From CAG-791 sp963593905 (lineage in GTDB: Bacteria; Bacillota; Clostridia; Lachnospirales; Lachnospiraceae), in the NCBI GenBank assembly GCA_963593905.1, contig CAVBBL010000003.1, forward strand, positions 62,001 to 126,000: 64,000 nucleotides of DNA. Direction: 5' to 3'. Below, piece by piece: positions 25,944-34,331 of the stretch. The notes beneath the pieces are model-generated. The model made no database searches and was not told where the DNA came from. It saw only the letters and a program-made list of their open reading frames with translations. A program made the position numbers and the translations under genes. Numbering within the stretch: the first letter of the stretch is position 1; every line of letters begins with the position of its first letter.

Positions 25944-27185
25944 ATGGCAAACGAAAAAGAAAAAGTTGTTCTTGCATATTCCGGCGGTCTGGATACTACT
26001 GCCATCATTCCCTGGCTGAAGGAGACCTATGACTACGATGTAGTCTGCGTCTGCATCGACTGCGGACAGGGTGAGGAGCTCTCCGGACTTGATGAGCGCG
26101 CAAAAGCCTGCGGCGCTGCCAAGCTCTATATCCTGGATGTAATTGATGAGTTCTGCGATGAATACGTGGTTCCCTGCGTACAGGCACACGCTGTCTATGA
26201 GAATAAATACCTCCTTGGCACTTCCATGGCTCGTCCTCTGATTGCTAAGAAGTTAGTAGAGATTGCCAGAAAGGAAAATGCTACCGCTATCTGCCATGGT
26301 GCTACCGGCAAGGGCAACGACCAGGTTCGCTTCGAGCTTGGCATCAAAGCCCTGGCACCGGATATTAAGATCATCGCTCCCTGGAGAGATCCCAAGTGGG
26401 GCCTTGATTCCCGTGAGTCTGAGATTGAGTATTGCCACAAGCACGGCATACACCTTCCCTTCTCCACCGACAGCAGCTACAGCCGCGACCGGAATATCTG
26501 GCACATCAGCCATGAGGGTCTGGAACTGGAGGATCCCGCTAATAAGCCCAACTACGATCACCTGCTGGTATTAAGCGTTACACCTCAGAAGGCACCGGAT
26601 GCCATCACCCATGTGACCATGACCTTTGAAAACGGCGTTCCCAAGACACTGAACGGTCAGGCCATGAAGGTCTCTGACATCATCCGCGAGCTCAACCGCT
26701 TAGGCGGCGCCAATGGTATCGGCATCATCGATATTGTTGAGAATCGTGTAGTAGGCATGAAGTCAAGAGGTGTCTATGAGACTCCCGGCGGCACGATCCT
26801 CTATGAGGCACATCAGCAGCTGGAAGAATTGATCCTGGATCGTGACACCTACGCTTTCAAGACCGAGATGGGCAGCAAGTTCGCAAGCCTGGTCTATGAA
26901 GGCAAGTGGTTCACTCCTCTTCGCGAGGCAGAGCAGGCCTTTATCGAGGCAACGCAGCAGTACGTCACCGGCGAAGTCAAGTTTGGTCTCTACAAGGGCA
27001 ACATCATCCGTGAGGGCACTACTTCTCCTTATTCTCTCTACAATGAGAGTCTCGCTTCCTTTACTACCGGCGATCTGTATGACCACAAAGATGCCAACGG
27101 CTTTATCAACCTCTTCGGCCTCTCCTTAAAGGTTCGCGCCATGAAGATGCTGGAAGTAGAAAAGAAAAATGAGAACAAAGCCTGA
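25944..27185 (+). CDS. argG: Argininosuccinate synthase
   Basis: Joins citrulline and aspartate using ATP. 413 residues, type I length. ATP P-loop VVLAYSGGLDTTAIIPWL near residue 8, ICHGATGKGNDQVRFELG (about 113-130) and CHKHGIHLPFSTDSSYSRD. GGAGG (25930) precedes ATG 25944. Single-gene unit with a strong terminator at 27293; codon choice is strongly C/T-biased at third positions, as for a highly expressed gene. Confidence 0.98.
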   Translation: MANEKEKVVLAYSGGLDTTAIIPWLKETYDYDVVCVCIDCGQGEELSGLDERAKACGAAKLYILDVIDEFCDEYVVPCVQAHAVYENKYLLGTSMARPLIAKKLVEIARKENATAICHGATGKGNDQVRFELGIKALAPDIKIIAPWRDPKWGLDSRESEIEYCHKHGIHLPFSTDSSYSRDRNIWHISHEGLELEDPANKPNYDHLLVLSVTPQKAPDAITHVTMTFENGVPKTLNGQAMKVSDIIRELNRLGGANGIGIIDIVENRVVGMKSRGVYETPGGTILYEAHQQLEELILDRDTYAFKTEMGSKFASLVYEGKWFTPLREAEQAFIEATQQYVTGEVKFGLYKGNIIREGTTSPYSLYNESLASFTTGDLYDHKDANGFINLFGLSLKVRAMKMLEVEKKNENKA

Positions 27186-27292
27186 TCCGCAGATGGCAGG
27201 AACAGTATCTGTTTGAAAATAAAACCGTACTATCCTATGTTGTTTCATTAACCTGCCGTTTAGTACCATCCGCAACATGATCAACATAATCA

Positions 27293-27329
27293 GAAAGAGA
27301 TGAATATACCTTCATCTCTTTCTTTTTTT
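27293..27329 (+). terminator. argG terminator
   Basis: GAAAGAGATGAA (27293-27304) pairs perfectly with TTCATCTCTTTC (27311-27322), followed by seven Ts. Confidence 0.92.
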
Positions 27330-27606
27330 ACCATTTATAGCCTAGAAAAACTTCCTAAATCAGACGTGATTGCTTGCATCTCTCACTTTGATATCTTCAT
27401 TCACAACAAGCAGATTCTTTTCTACGATCATGACAAATAGGTTTTATATTTACTTTTGTATGTGAATTCTGTATACGCTTTTTTGCCAGGTGATTGTATT
27501 TTAGCTGTCAATTTACTATACTTAAAAGATAATGACTGTCACCCGAAACAGCATCGTCTTCTATTTATCCTGTTCTGCAGAGACAGTCCGGAAAGGAATT
27601 TTATTC
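27330..27606. other. Spacer before the DUF1294 gene
   Basis: AT-rich, no gene, repeat or convincing promoter seen. Confidence 0.3.
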
Positions 27607-27903
27607 ATGACCACGAAAACACTTCTTATCACCTATGCTCTGGTAATGAATCTCATTGCTTTTTTCACCATGGGAATAGACAAAAGAAAAGCTGTCAAGC
27701 ACGCCTATCGTATCCCTGAGGCCACCCTCTTTACACTATCCGCCATGGGAGGCAGCATCGGCTCTCTCCTTGGCATGTATTATTTTCACCATAAGACCAG
27801 AAAGATTTATTTTAGGATTGGCATGCCTGCCATTCTGATTATCCATATTCTTTTGCTTCTCGCTTTTCGTTTTTATTTCAGCGACATAAGTTATATGAGT
27901 TAA
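27607..27903 (+). CDS. DUF1294 small membrane protein
   Basis: 98 residues with three to four hydrophobic segments. The DUF1294 signature is clear: FFTMGIDKRKAVKHAYRIPE, LSAMGGSIGSLLGMYYFHHKTRK and FRIGMPAILI. The family is of unknown function. AAAGGAA precedes ATG 27607; an earlier in-frame ATG lacks a site. Confidence 0.85.
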   Translation: MTTKTLLITYALVMNLIAFFTMGIDKRKAVKHAYRIPEATLFTLSAMGGSIGSLLGMYYFHHKTRKIYFRIGMPAILIIHILLLLAFRFYFSDISYMS

Positions 27904-28009
27904 GACACACTTCCCTTGCGATATTCTTCTCCTTTGCCGCGTTAAATTGCGGTATGAAAAGGAAAGGATGCGTGAGAATATATAAAAGCATATATTTTAT
28001 ACTGCTGTT

Positions 28010-28125
28010 TGTGCCGCAGGCGTCACAGACAGCCACATGTAGACATGTTGCCGTATCACTAAAGCAAATTTAAGAGTAAAATCAATGACTCTTCGGCACA
28101 GACCGCCTGCGGAATGGGGGCCAAC
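28010..28125 (+). repeat. Leader module C with two alternative pairings (LytTR gene)
   Basis: CCGCAGGCG (28014-28022) can pair perfectly with CGCCTGCGG (28104-28112), or TGTGCCG (28010-28016) with CGGCACA (28094-28100); the two overlap and exclude each other. An AAGAGT/ACTCTT hairpin lies between. The second 9-mer ends inside the ribosome-site region GGAATGGGGG. The fbp leader has the same layout. Confidence 0.6.
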
Positions 28126-28869
28126 ATGCATATTGCGATTTGTGAGGATAATATTGCAGACAGACACCAGACAGAGCGGCTGATGAATCGACAGGCTCAA
28201 TCACGCCGCAACGACGAGGATGGATACTACATTGACTCTTACGGAAATGTGGATGCCATCATGCCCTTTTCTTCCCGATATGATATATTCCTGATTGATA
28301 TGGTGCACTCTGAATGCAACGGATTAGAACTGGCTAAGCGTCTGCAGGAAGCCGGCGCCCATGGCTATTTCGTGCTTTGCAGTTCTTCTATCAACTACGC
28401 TGCTCTTTGCAGTTCACAGCAGCTGGATGATACACACTTTCGCTTTCTGTCTAAGCCCATTAAAAGTGCTGAACTGACCGCTCTTTTAGACGAACTGATT
28501 CCCTTAGCCTCTGAAAAAGAAGAAGTTATTGAACTGCGGGGACTGCACATCAATGAAACTCTCTACGTACGTCCCCAGGAGATTCTCTATGCTGTCTCTG
28601 AAAAAGGAAACACCAATGTCTTTCTCACCAAGGAACGTTCCTTGCTGGTAGCCGGAGAACCATATCGTCTCTACCTCACTGTGGAGGATAACCCCTATTT
28701 TTCTCCCGTCAGCGAACATGCTTTTATCAATGTAGCACATGCTTCTTCCATTTCCATGTTCTCTATTGTCATGGACGATCATCATAAGTTCAAAGTCTCT
28801 CCTTATTTTACCGGTCCTATTAAGAAGCAGCGTCAGCAGCTGATAGATCATGATATGCTTTCCATATAA
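28126..28869 (+). CDS. LytTR-family response regulator (orphan)
   Basis: 247 residues. Receiver domain 1-125 with the acidic pair IAICEDN, phosphorylatable Asp in IFLIDMVHSE and Lys in FRFLSKPIKS; LytTR DNA-binding domain from about 140 (LYVRPQEILYAVSEKGNTNVF, FINVAHASSISMF). This AgrA/VirR-like layout controls virulence, bacteriocin or quorum genes elsewhere. No kinase or peptide gene is adjacent. GGGGG before ATG 28126 favours it over ATG 28114. Confidence 0.88.
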   Translation: MHIAICEDNIADRHQTERLMNRQAQSRRNDEDGYYIDSYGNVDAIMPFSSRYDIFLIDMVHSECNGLELAKRLQEAGAHGYFVLCSSSINYAALCSSQQLDDTHFRFLSKPIKSAELTALLDELIPLASEKEEVIELRGLHINETLYVRPQEILYAVSEKGNTNVFLTKERSLLVAGEPYRLYLTVEDNPYFSPVSEHAFINVAHASSISMFSIVMDDHHKFKVSPYFTGPIKKQRQQLIDHDMLSI

Positions 28870-28956
28870 AAAGCACGAATCTACAGTACAAATCAAAGCT
28901 TCACTTCTCTTTTGAGAAACACCGCAATGATGAACAGTACCCTGTGTACAACAACA

Positions 28957-28996
28957 AAATCCCGGGATTTTATCAATAAAATTCCGGGATTTTTGT
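28957..28996. terminator. Bidirectional terminator
   Basis: AAATCCCGGGATTTTAT pairs with ATAAAATTCCGGGATTT through a 2-base loop with one mismatch, then TTTTTG. Serves the LytTR gene (plus) and, by symmetry, the converging degV gene. Confidence 0.8.
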
Positions 28997-29109
28997 ACTT
29001 CATTACCTATGTATCATATTCTGCATTCTCTGCGCAAATCAGAATTGCAAAGATTAATTGCCGCACGCTGCATAGCATGCCTCATCAGATCCATTTCACA
29101 TCCATCACT

Positions 29110-29949
29110 TTACGCATTTACGATTACGCCGCCGTCATTGGCATAAAGAGAATTTAATCCGCTGGTTTCAAGGATCAGGACCTGCTTAAAGCTTGCCTTT
29201 GCCTCCACGTATTTCTGCAGCTGTTCTGCCCGGTCCGGGCAATTGCAATGAGAGATGATCAGCACTCTCTCTTGGGGATCCTTTACCTCCACTGCCACGT
29301 GATCAGCAATGCGCATCAGTGCCTTCTTCATCCCCATAGCCTGCCCCTTCATGATAATTTCGCCCTTATGAGAGCCCATGACAGGCTTGATGTTTAAAGT
29401 GCTGGCAAGGAGAGCTTTTACACCGGTAAGTCTGCCGTTTTTCTTTAAAGTCTCCAGATTGTCCAACACAAAGTAGGTCTTTTGCTGGTCCCGGAATGCT
29501 TCCACTTCCTTAACGACATCTTCAAACTCCAGTCCGGCCTCTTCCTTTTCGATGATACGAAGCAGGAGATTTGTCTCTCCGCCGGCAGTGGACTCTGAAT
29601 CAAAGACATGAATCTTTCTGTCCTCATGATCCTCCTCATAGATAGAGACGCCAAGCTTCGCACTGTTATAGCTGCCGCTCAGATGAGAAGAGATTGTGAT
29701 AATATAAACCCGCTCTGCCTCCGATTTCTCGATGCACTCTCTGAAGCCATCCGGGGAAGGACAGGCAGACTTTGCTACCCCCTCATACTCTGCCACTTTC
29801 TTAAGAAACTCTGCCTGATCAAAATTCGCATCATCCTGGATATACCAGTTCCCCACTTGCAAGCCAAAGGGCACCTTCTGTATTCTTCCGTCTTCTTTCA
29901 ATGCTGAGGGAATCTCACAGGAACTGTCCACGATGATCGTAAAACCCAT
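29110..29949 (-). CDS. DegV family fatty-acid-binding protein
   Basis: 279 residues. DegV/FakB proteins bind a fatty acid and present it to the FakA kinase. Seen here: FTIIVDSSCEIPSAL, SACPSPDGFRECIEKS, ITISSHLSGSYNSAKLG (fatty-acid carboxylate contact Ser) and GRLTGVKALLASTLNIKPV. No fakA is adjacent, so it is a stand-alone copy. ATG 29949 follows AAGGA; ATG 29964 is an alternative. Confidence 0.9.
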   Translation of the reverse strand: MGFTIIVDSSCEIPSALKEDGRIQKVPFGLQVGNWYIQDDANFDQAEFLKKVAEYEGVAKSACPSPDGFRECIEKSEAERVYIITISSHLSGSYNSAKLGVSIYEEDHEDRKIHVFDSESTAGGETNLLLRIIEKEEAGLEFEDVVKEVEAFRDQQKTYFVLDNLETLKKNGRLTGVKALLASTLNIKPVMGSHKGEIIMKGQAMGMKKALMRIADHVAVEVKDPQERVLIISHCNCPDRAEQLQKYVEAKASFKQVLILETSGLNSLYANDGGVIVNA

Positions 29950-30169
29950 AGTCCTTATCTCCATTCCGCAGGCTCTCGCACTGCTGTTTTATATTTTAAC
30001 ATCTGGTTTTTAAAACTATGTTAAGTTTACCTTGCCAAGGGAAAGTTGTAAAGTACCTACTGCACTCTGCCATCAAATTTCAAGTCTGGCCCATGCAATG
30101 GCAAAAATTTGACGCATCACAGAAACCGCGTTACCATAGGTAATGTCTGCACGCTCTTTCTTTTCCTGC

Positions 30170-30196
30170 ATCTGCATGCAGATTTCTCATTATAAT
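30170..30196 (+). promoter_or_regulatory. Probable promoter with palindromic operator
   Basis: TATAAT at 30191-30196; directly upstream the perfect 14-bp palindrome ATCTGCATGCAGAT (30170-30183) occupies the spacer region. The -35 is poor, so an activator or repressor site is possible. Confidence 0.4.
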
Positions 30197-30239
30197 GTAA
30201 ACAGCACATCTGCCCCCTGCAAGGAGGATACCATTCCAT

Positions 30240-30743
30240 ATGATCGCATTAAAAATCACCAAACTGGGCAGCTTCATGGGAAAGCTGCTTTCCTCTGACT
30301 GCTTTGACAGCTTCCTGTTAGAAGAAGCTTCTATTTCCATGGGGATTACCATGCAGCTGGACGGACATCTGAACCGTTCCTTTTATACAAAGGAAGAATG
30401 GGACATGCTATCCAGACGTGGCTATGACCTGACTCCCTGGAAGAATGTACGTCCCCTCTGCCACGAATTTATCAAAGGCAAAAAGGCACCGGCAGCTTTT
30501 CACATCATATTACACTTAAATCCGGATGCCATCTCTTCCCTATTGGAAAAAGGTGGTGCCCAGATCGAATCAGCGCAGATTCGCGCCCTCCTTATAGGTA
30601 TACGCTATGATGGTGCCGGCGCTGTGGTAACCACCGGAATTTCTACCCACACCTTTACCATGGACAAAAGCGCCGACGGCGTGTGGGATCAGGCGGTGCA
30701 GCAATTCTTTACCGCTAAGGAGATTTCTTATGAAGTTCTTTAA
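30240..30743 (+). CDS. Conserved hypothetical protein, DUF5721-like
   Basis: 167 residues, soluble, no signal peptide. The N-terminus MIALKITKLGSFMGKLL and the FDSFLLEEASI segment recall the DUF5721 family found mainly in Lachnospiraceae; function unknown. GGAGG at ~30222 is somewhat far (12 bases) from ATG 30240. It stands alone and its stop codon is the first base triplet of repeat B6. Confidence 0.75.
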   Translation: MIALKITKLGSFMGKLLSSDCFDSFLLEEASISMGITMQLDGHLNRSFYTKEEWDMLSRRGYDLTPWKNVRPLCHEFIKGKKAPAAFHIILHLNPDAISSLLEKGGAQIESAQIRALLIGIRYDGAGAVVTTGISTHTFTMDKSADGVWDQAVQQFFTAKEISYEVL

Positions 30744-30774
30744 GGAAATACAGATTACATCAGCATTTTCTTAA
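30741..30774 (+). repeat. Dispersed intergenic repeat B, copy 6 (end blocks only)
   Basis: AAGGAAATACAGAT and ATCAGCATTTTCTT, the two ends of repeat B copy 2, are here brought together into a hairpin with a 3-base loop; the middle of the element is absent. Confidence 0.5.
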
Positions 30775-30943
30775 GAAATTACACTTACCAAGAGAAATAG
30801 ACCAAAAGAATAAATATCTCTGTGCGTTCCCATCATCGACTGTACCTCGCCCCTTCCTATACGACTCCGGCTCGTGAATTTTCGGCTGGCGAGTGAGTTC
30901 TGTTCCCCTCTTGTTTTTTATCCTGAACTTTCTGTTTTAACAG

Positions 30944-30972
30944 TTGTCATCCCTGCGGTGACGTGCTAGAAT
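30944..30972 (+). promoter_or_regulatory. pyrB promoter
   Basis: TTGTCA (30944-30949), 17 bases, TAGAAT (30967-30972). The transcript would have a ~290-nt leader. Confidence 0.65.
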
Positions 30973-31012
30973 GTGGAAAGCAAAAACAAGCATATCAGAG
31001 GAACAGAAACTT

Positions 31013-31166
31013 TGATCCGTCCGTCGCCTTTATGCGGCCGTTCAGAAAGGTAAAGTTTGAAAAAATGCGAACAAACGTGATAAGATTAAAAGCAATTGCA
31101 TATTCCAATCAGGACGGATTCCTTATTTAAAGAATCGAAGAGGTTTTATTCTTCGATTCTTTTTTT
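31013..31166 (+). promoter_or_regulatory. pyrBI leader attenuator with leader peptide
   Basis: The leader holds GATCCGTCC (31013) able to pair with GGACGGATT (31112-31120), then a 13-bp perfect terminator stem (31129-31141 with 31150-31162) followed by Ts to 31166. A 21-codon open frame (ATG 31065, MRTNVIRLKA...GFLI, stop 31128-31130) ends exactly at the stem. This arrangement fits pyrimidine control by premature termination; I do not see a clear PyrR-binding consensus. Confidence 0.65.
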
Positions 31167-31265
31167 ACGGAGAAAATCCTTTCAACCATCTCACGATTTC
31201 TATTCCAATATTTTCTGTTCCCACGCAGCCACCTATGATTTTGCAGGAAAGGAGACCAAACAATC

Positions 31266-32186
31266 ATGTTAAGACACCTGATGAACCCCCTTGACCTATC
31301 CGTGGATGAATTGAATCATCTCTTCCTTCTGGCCGACGATATCAAGGAACATCCCGATAAATATGCCCATGCCTGTGCCGGTAAAAAACTGGCTACTCTT
31401 TTTTATGAGCCCAGTACCCGCACCCGCCTGAGCATCGAAACAGCTATGCTCAATTTGGGAGGAAGCACCATGGGATTTGCCGATGCCAACAGTTCCTCTG
31501 CTGCCAAAGGTGAGACCGTAGCGGATACCATACGTGTCATCTCCTGCTTTGCGGATATCTGTGCCATTCGTCATCCCAAGGAGGGTGCTGCCATGGTCGC
31601 AGCCAACTATTCTTCCATTCCCGTGATCAATGCCGGAGACGGCGGACATCAGCATCCCACGCAGACGCTGGCAGACCTTCAGACCATCCGTTCTTTAAAG
31701 GGACGTCTTGATCATTTCACCATCGGTCTTTGCGGCGACCTGAAATTCGGCCGTACGGTGCACTCTCTGATCAATGCCTTATCCCGCTATGAGGGCATTC
31801 ACTTCGTTCTTATTTCCCCGCAGGAGCTGCGCGTACCGGACTATATCACAGATATGCTCAAGGACAAGGGCATCACTTATGAAGAAGTCATCCGCCTGGA
31901 AGATGTAATCGGCGATCTGGATATTCTCTATATGACTCGCGTTCAGAAAGAGCGCTTCTTCAATGAAGAAGATTACGTGCGCCTGAAGGATTTTTACATT
32001 CTCAATACAGATAAACTGAAAAAAGCAAAGCCGGACATGTATATCCTCCATCCGCTTCCCCGCGTCAACGAGATCGCAGCCGATGTGGACAAAGATTCCC
32101 GGGCCGCTTACTTTAAACAAGTGCAATACGGTGTTTATATGCGCATGGCTTTAATCCTGACATTATTGGATATTGATGTTGCATAA
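31266..32186 (+). CDS. pyrB: Aspartate carbamoyltransferase catalytic subunit
   Basis: Committed step of pyrimidine synthesis: carbamoyl phosphate plus aspartate. 306 residues, the usual size. FYEPSTRTRLSIETAMLNLGG (carbamoyl phosphate site), the Lys of SSSAAKGETV, HPTQTLADLQTI and LHPLPRVNEI are intact. Followed by pyrI, so the enzyme is the regulated catalytic/regulatory complex rather than a bare trimer. Confidence 0.98.
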   Translation: MLRHLMNPLDLSVDELNHLFLLADDIKEHPDKYAHACAGKKLATLFYEPSTRTRLSIETAMLNLGGSTMGFADANSSSAAKGETVADTIRVISCFADICAIRHPKEGAAMVAANYSSIPVINAGDGGHQHPTQTLADLQTIRSLKGRLDHFTIGLCGDLKFGRTVHSLINALSRYEGIHFVLISPQELRVPDYITDMLKDKGITYEEVIRLEDVIGDLDILYMTRVQKERFFNEEDYVRLKDFYILNTDKLKKAKPDMYILHPLPRVNEIAADVDKDSRAAYFKQVQYGVYMRMALILTLLDIDVA

Positions 32187-32196
32187 TCATGCATTT
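32179..32196. promoter_or_regulatory. ArgR-box-like palindrome at the pyrB stop
   Basis: TTGCATAATCATGCATTT contains the palindrome TGCAT-AATC-ATGCA, closely matching the box before argG. It overlaps the pyrB stop codon, so function is doubtful. Confidence 0.3.
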
Positions 32197-32227
32197 CCAT
32201 TCATTGGACAATTATTGGATGCCGTCT

Positions 32228-32282
32228 GCAGCATCCATGCAGCGCCCATACAGCATTCATACAATGCCCATGCAGCATGAAT
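32228..32282. repeat. Five 11-bp tandem repeats between pyrB and pyrI
   Basis: GCAGCATCCAT, GCAGCGCCCAT, ACAGCATTCAT, ACAATGCCCAT and GCAGCATGAAT lie head to tail. Non-coding, with no alternative start found inside. Confidence 0.85.
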
Positions 32283-32331
32283 GCTTAATCACACAGATGC
32301 CGCAGACAAAATACGCCATAGGGAGGTAATC

Positions 32332-32775
32332 ATGCTGAACGTAGGAAAAATCGAAGAAGGTTTCGTATTGGATCATATCAAGGCAGGCCGGGCTATGTTT
32401 ATTTATCATCAGTTGGGGCTGGATAAACTGGACTGCCCGGTAGCTATCATTAAAAACGCCCGCAGTGACGTGATGGGAAAGAAAGACATTCTGAAAGTAG
32501 AATGTGATGTAGATACCCTGGATCTGAATGTTCTTGGCTTCATTGACCATAATATCACCGTCAATGTCATCAAAAACGGAGAGATTACAGAGAAAAAGCT
32601 CCTCACCATGCCCAAACAGATCAAAGGAGTCATACGATGCAGCAATCCTCGCTGCATTACCTCTGTGGAGCATGATCTGCCCCAGATTTTCTATCTCTCC
32701 GATGAAAAGAGAGAAACCTATCGCTGCCGCTATTGCGATGAAAAATTCACTGCAAAAGACGAAGGAGAATATTAA
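32332..32775 (+). CDS. pyrI: Aspartate carbamoyltransferase regulatory subunit
   Basis: 147 residues. N-terminal nucleotide-binding domain (ML-NVGKIEEGFVLDHIKAG) where CTP/ATP bind in the enteric enzyme, and a C-terminal zinc domain with the four cysteines C-x4-C and C-x2-C (CSNPRC, CRYC). GGGAGG is five bases from ATG 32332. Forms the holoenzyme with PyrB. Confidence 0.97.
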   Translation: MLNVGKIEEGFVLDHIKAGRAMFIYHQLGLDKLDCPVAIIKNARSDVMGKKDILKVECDVDTLDLNVLGFIDHNITVNVIKNGEITEKKLLTMPKQIKGVIRCSNPRCITSVEHDLPQIFYLSDEKRETYRCRYCDEKFTAKDEGEY

Positions 32776-33102
32776 TACGATAGGTTGATAGGCGACGCCA
32801 TGCTGTTTATCTGATTTCCATCTATCTTCCATCTATCGCCGCTTAGCCCTTGGGAGATGGAAATCAGTATTTCACTTTGTTTTTAGAAAGATTTCCCTTT
32901 TCACCTCTTGCACGGTTGGTAGTTTTGTGTTACGTTATATGTAGTTTTAAATACTACATGTGATAAAGATAAATTCTATAATGCTATAAAGAATAGAAGT
33001 ACATAGGCAAAAGCCTATAAAACTACGTACCGGAAGAAGAAATGCTTCTACACTAACTTTTCTCCCACATATCGGTAGTGCCGCACAGAAAGGGGAATCA
33101 TT
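32776..33102 (+). other. Structured leader region before the 83-residue protein gene
   Basis: Contains an inverted repeat CTGATTTCCATC/GATGGAAATCAG (about 32811-32868), an ATGTAGT/ACTACAT hairpin (about 32939-32960), TATAAT (about 32976) and an ATAGGC-AAAA-GCCTAT hairpin (about 33004-33020). No riboswitch class recognised. Confidence 0.4.
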
Positions 33103-33354
33103 ATGACAACAAAAGAATTAAAGAGCTATTTAAAAGATCATCTGGTACCCGATCGTCTGTATGATTTAAAGAGCAATCACAAGAACAGACTTTGCATGGA
33201 AAAGGCTAAGAATGGCTATGAGATTTATTTCAGCGATCACAAGGAAAAAGTAGGTCTTCTCCACTTCGCTACCGAATCAGAAGCCTGCCAGCGCATGAAG
33301 GAAGAAATCAGCAAGCTGATGGTTTCTCTGTATGGATTAAGCTTTGTAAGCTAA
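33103..33354 (+). CDS. Small hypothetical protein (83 residues)
   Basis: Not recognised. Soluble, Lys-rich, predicted alpha/beta: helix (TTKELKSYLKDHL), then KNGYEIYFSDHKEKVGLLHF as two strands, then helix EACQRMKEEISKLM. AAAGGGG precedes ATG 33103 and a strong terminator follows at 33396, so it forms its own transcript with a structured leader, suggesting an expressed gene. Confidence 0.65.
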   Translation: MTTKELKSYLKDHLVPDRLYDLKSNHKNRLCMEKAKNGYEIYFSDHKEKVGLLHFATESEACQRMKEEISKLMVSLYGLSFVS

Positions 33355-33395
33355 TCGCAAACAACCCTTTGCAGTAGTAAATCAATAAATTGATC

Positions 33396-33431
33396 AAAAA
33401 AAGCTGACAGAATCGCTCTGTCAGCTTTTTT
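33396..33431 (+). terminator. Terminator after the 83-residue gene
   Basis: AGCTGACAGA (33402-33411) pairs perfectly with TCTGTCAGCT (33417-33426), flanked by A6 and T6. Confidence 0.9.
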
Positions 33432-33450
33432 CATTTATAATTTGATTGAT

Positions 33451-33604
33451 GTTTAAAGCCAGAACGTTTTATTCGATTATCATTTAAATCTCGAATATTT
33501 CATCCGATTAGCTTTTAAACTCGAACATTTCATCCAATTGACATTTAAAACTAGAATATTTCACCCGATTGACTTTTAGAGTTCAAATATTTCATCCGAT
33601 TTAC
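33451..33604. repeat. Five 30-31-bp direct tandem repeats
   Basis: Units at 33451-33481, 33482-33512, 33513-33542, 33543-33573 and 33574-33604, pattern (A/T)TTTAAAnCTCGAAtATTT then CATCCGATTnAC. They are directly adjacent without spacers, so not a CRISPR array. The block begins right after a terminator and ends at the 3' side of the nitroreductase gene. Confidence 0.9.
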
Positions 33605-33621
33605 AAATATCGCGATTCTTA

Positions 33622-34164
33622 TTACTGCACACTGAGCAGAGTATCTACATCCTTCCGTGGCGGTGCTGCGGGATCCTGATCCGGGTGACCAATGGAAATA
33701 AGTGCTGCTACGGTCTGTCCCTCAGGAATGTCTAATACCTCCGCTACCTTTGCAGGATCGTAAATGCCCATAATCACGGTGCCAAGCCCCTTAGCATGAG
33801 CAGCTAAGCAGAATGTCTGCGCTGCAATGCCGGCATCGAAGGACTGCCAATGCTTCTCTAAGGATGTGGAGTAGCTGCCGTCTCTCTCATAGCCGGAACG
33901 TCCGGTGATCATCGTCAACACCATCAAAGCCGGTGCTCCCTCTATGATGTCTGTATTGTGGGTAAAGCCAAGCACACAATCCTTAGCAATCTTCTCAATC
34001 TTTTCCCGATCCTGTACCAGCACGTAACGTGCCACCTGGGTATTCTTCCAACTGGGTGCAAAGGCAGAAACCTCTACAATTTCTTTGATTTCCTCTGCAC
34101 TCACCGGCTCCTTGGTGAAGCTGCGGATACTGCGTCTTGTCTTCAGGCATTCTATTGCTTCCAT
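33622..34164 (-). CDS. Nitroreductase family protein
   Basis: 180-residue FMN-dependent oxidoreductase: CLKTRRSIRSFTKEPVS (FMN phosphate contacts), FAPSWKNTQVARYVLVQD, and GLGTVIMGIYDPAKVAEVL with ISIGHPD at the C-terminus. AAAGGAG precedes ATG 34164. It diverges from a TetR gene 420 bp away, which may regulate it. The physiological substrate (quinone, nitro or flavin) is unknown. Confidence 0.9.
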   Translation of the reverse strand: MEAIECLKTRRSIRSFTKEPVSAEEIKEIVEVSAFAPSWKNTQVARYVLVQDREKIEKIAKDCVLGFTHNTDIIEGAPALMVLTMITGRSGYERDGSYSTSLEKHWQSFDAGIAAQTFCLAAHAKGLGTVIMGIYDPAKVAEVLDIPEGQTVAALISIGHPDQDPAAPPRKDVDTLLSVQ

Positions 34165-34257
34165 AGTGTTCTCCTTTTCAGATAATTATAATTAAATTCA
34201 GATAACCTACTTTATTATCACGTCTGCACACGCAAAAGTCAAGCTTGGGAAAAAGTC

Positions 34258-34331
34258 GATTAAAGCGTTTTCCAAGCCTGATTTGCAATGCGAAGCAGCA
34301 AATTCCCTTGTCAATCCGTACACCCTTCTCG
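34258..34331 (+). repeat. Dispersed intergenic repeat B, copy 4
   Basis: GATTAAAGCGTTTTCC, then GATTTGCAATGCGAAGCAGC and CAATCCGTAC: the same order as copies 1 and 2. Lies between nitroreductase and tetR promoters. Confidence 0.6.

Noticed and set aside
32936..33090. c-di-GMP riboswitch before the 83-residue gene
   Set aside because: A GGCAAAAGCC loop superficially resembles GEMM, but the GACGCAAAGC block and receptor are missing.
33451..33604. CRISPR array
   Set aside because: Repeats are directly adjacent with no spacers and no cas genes are near.
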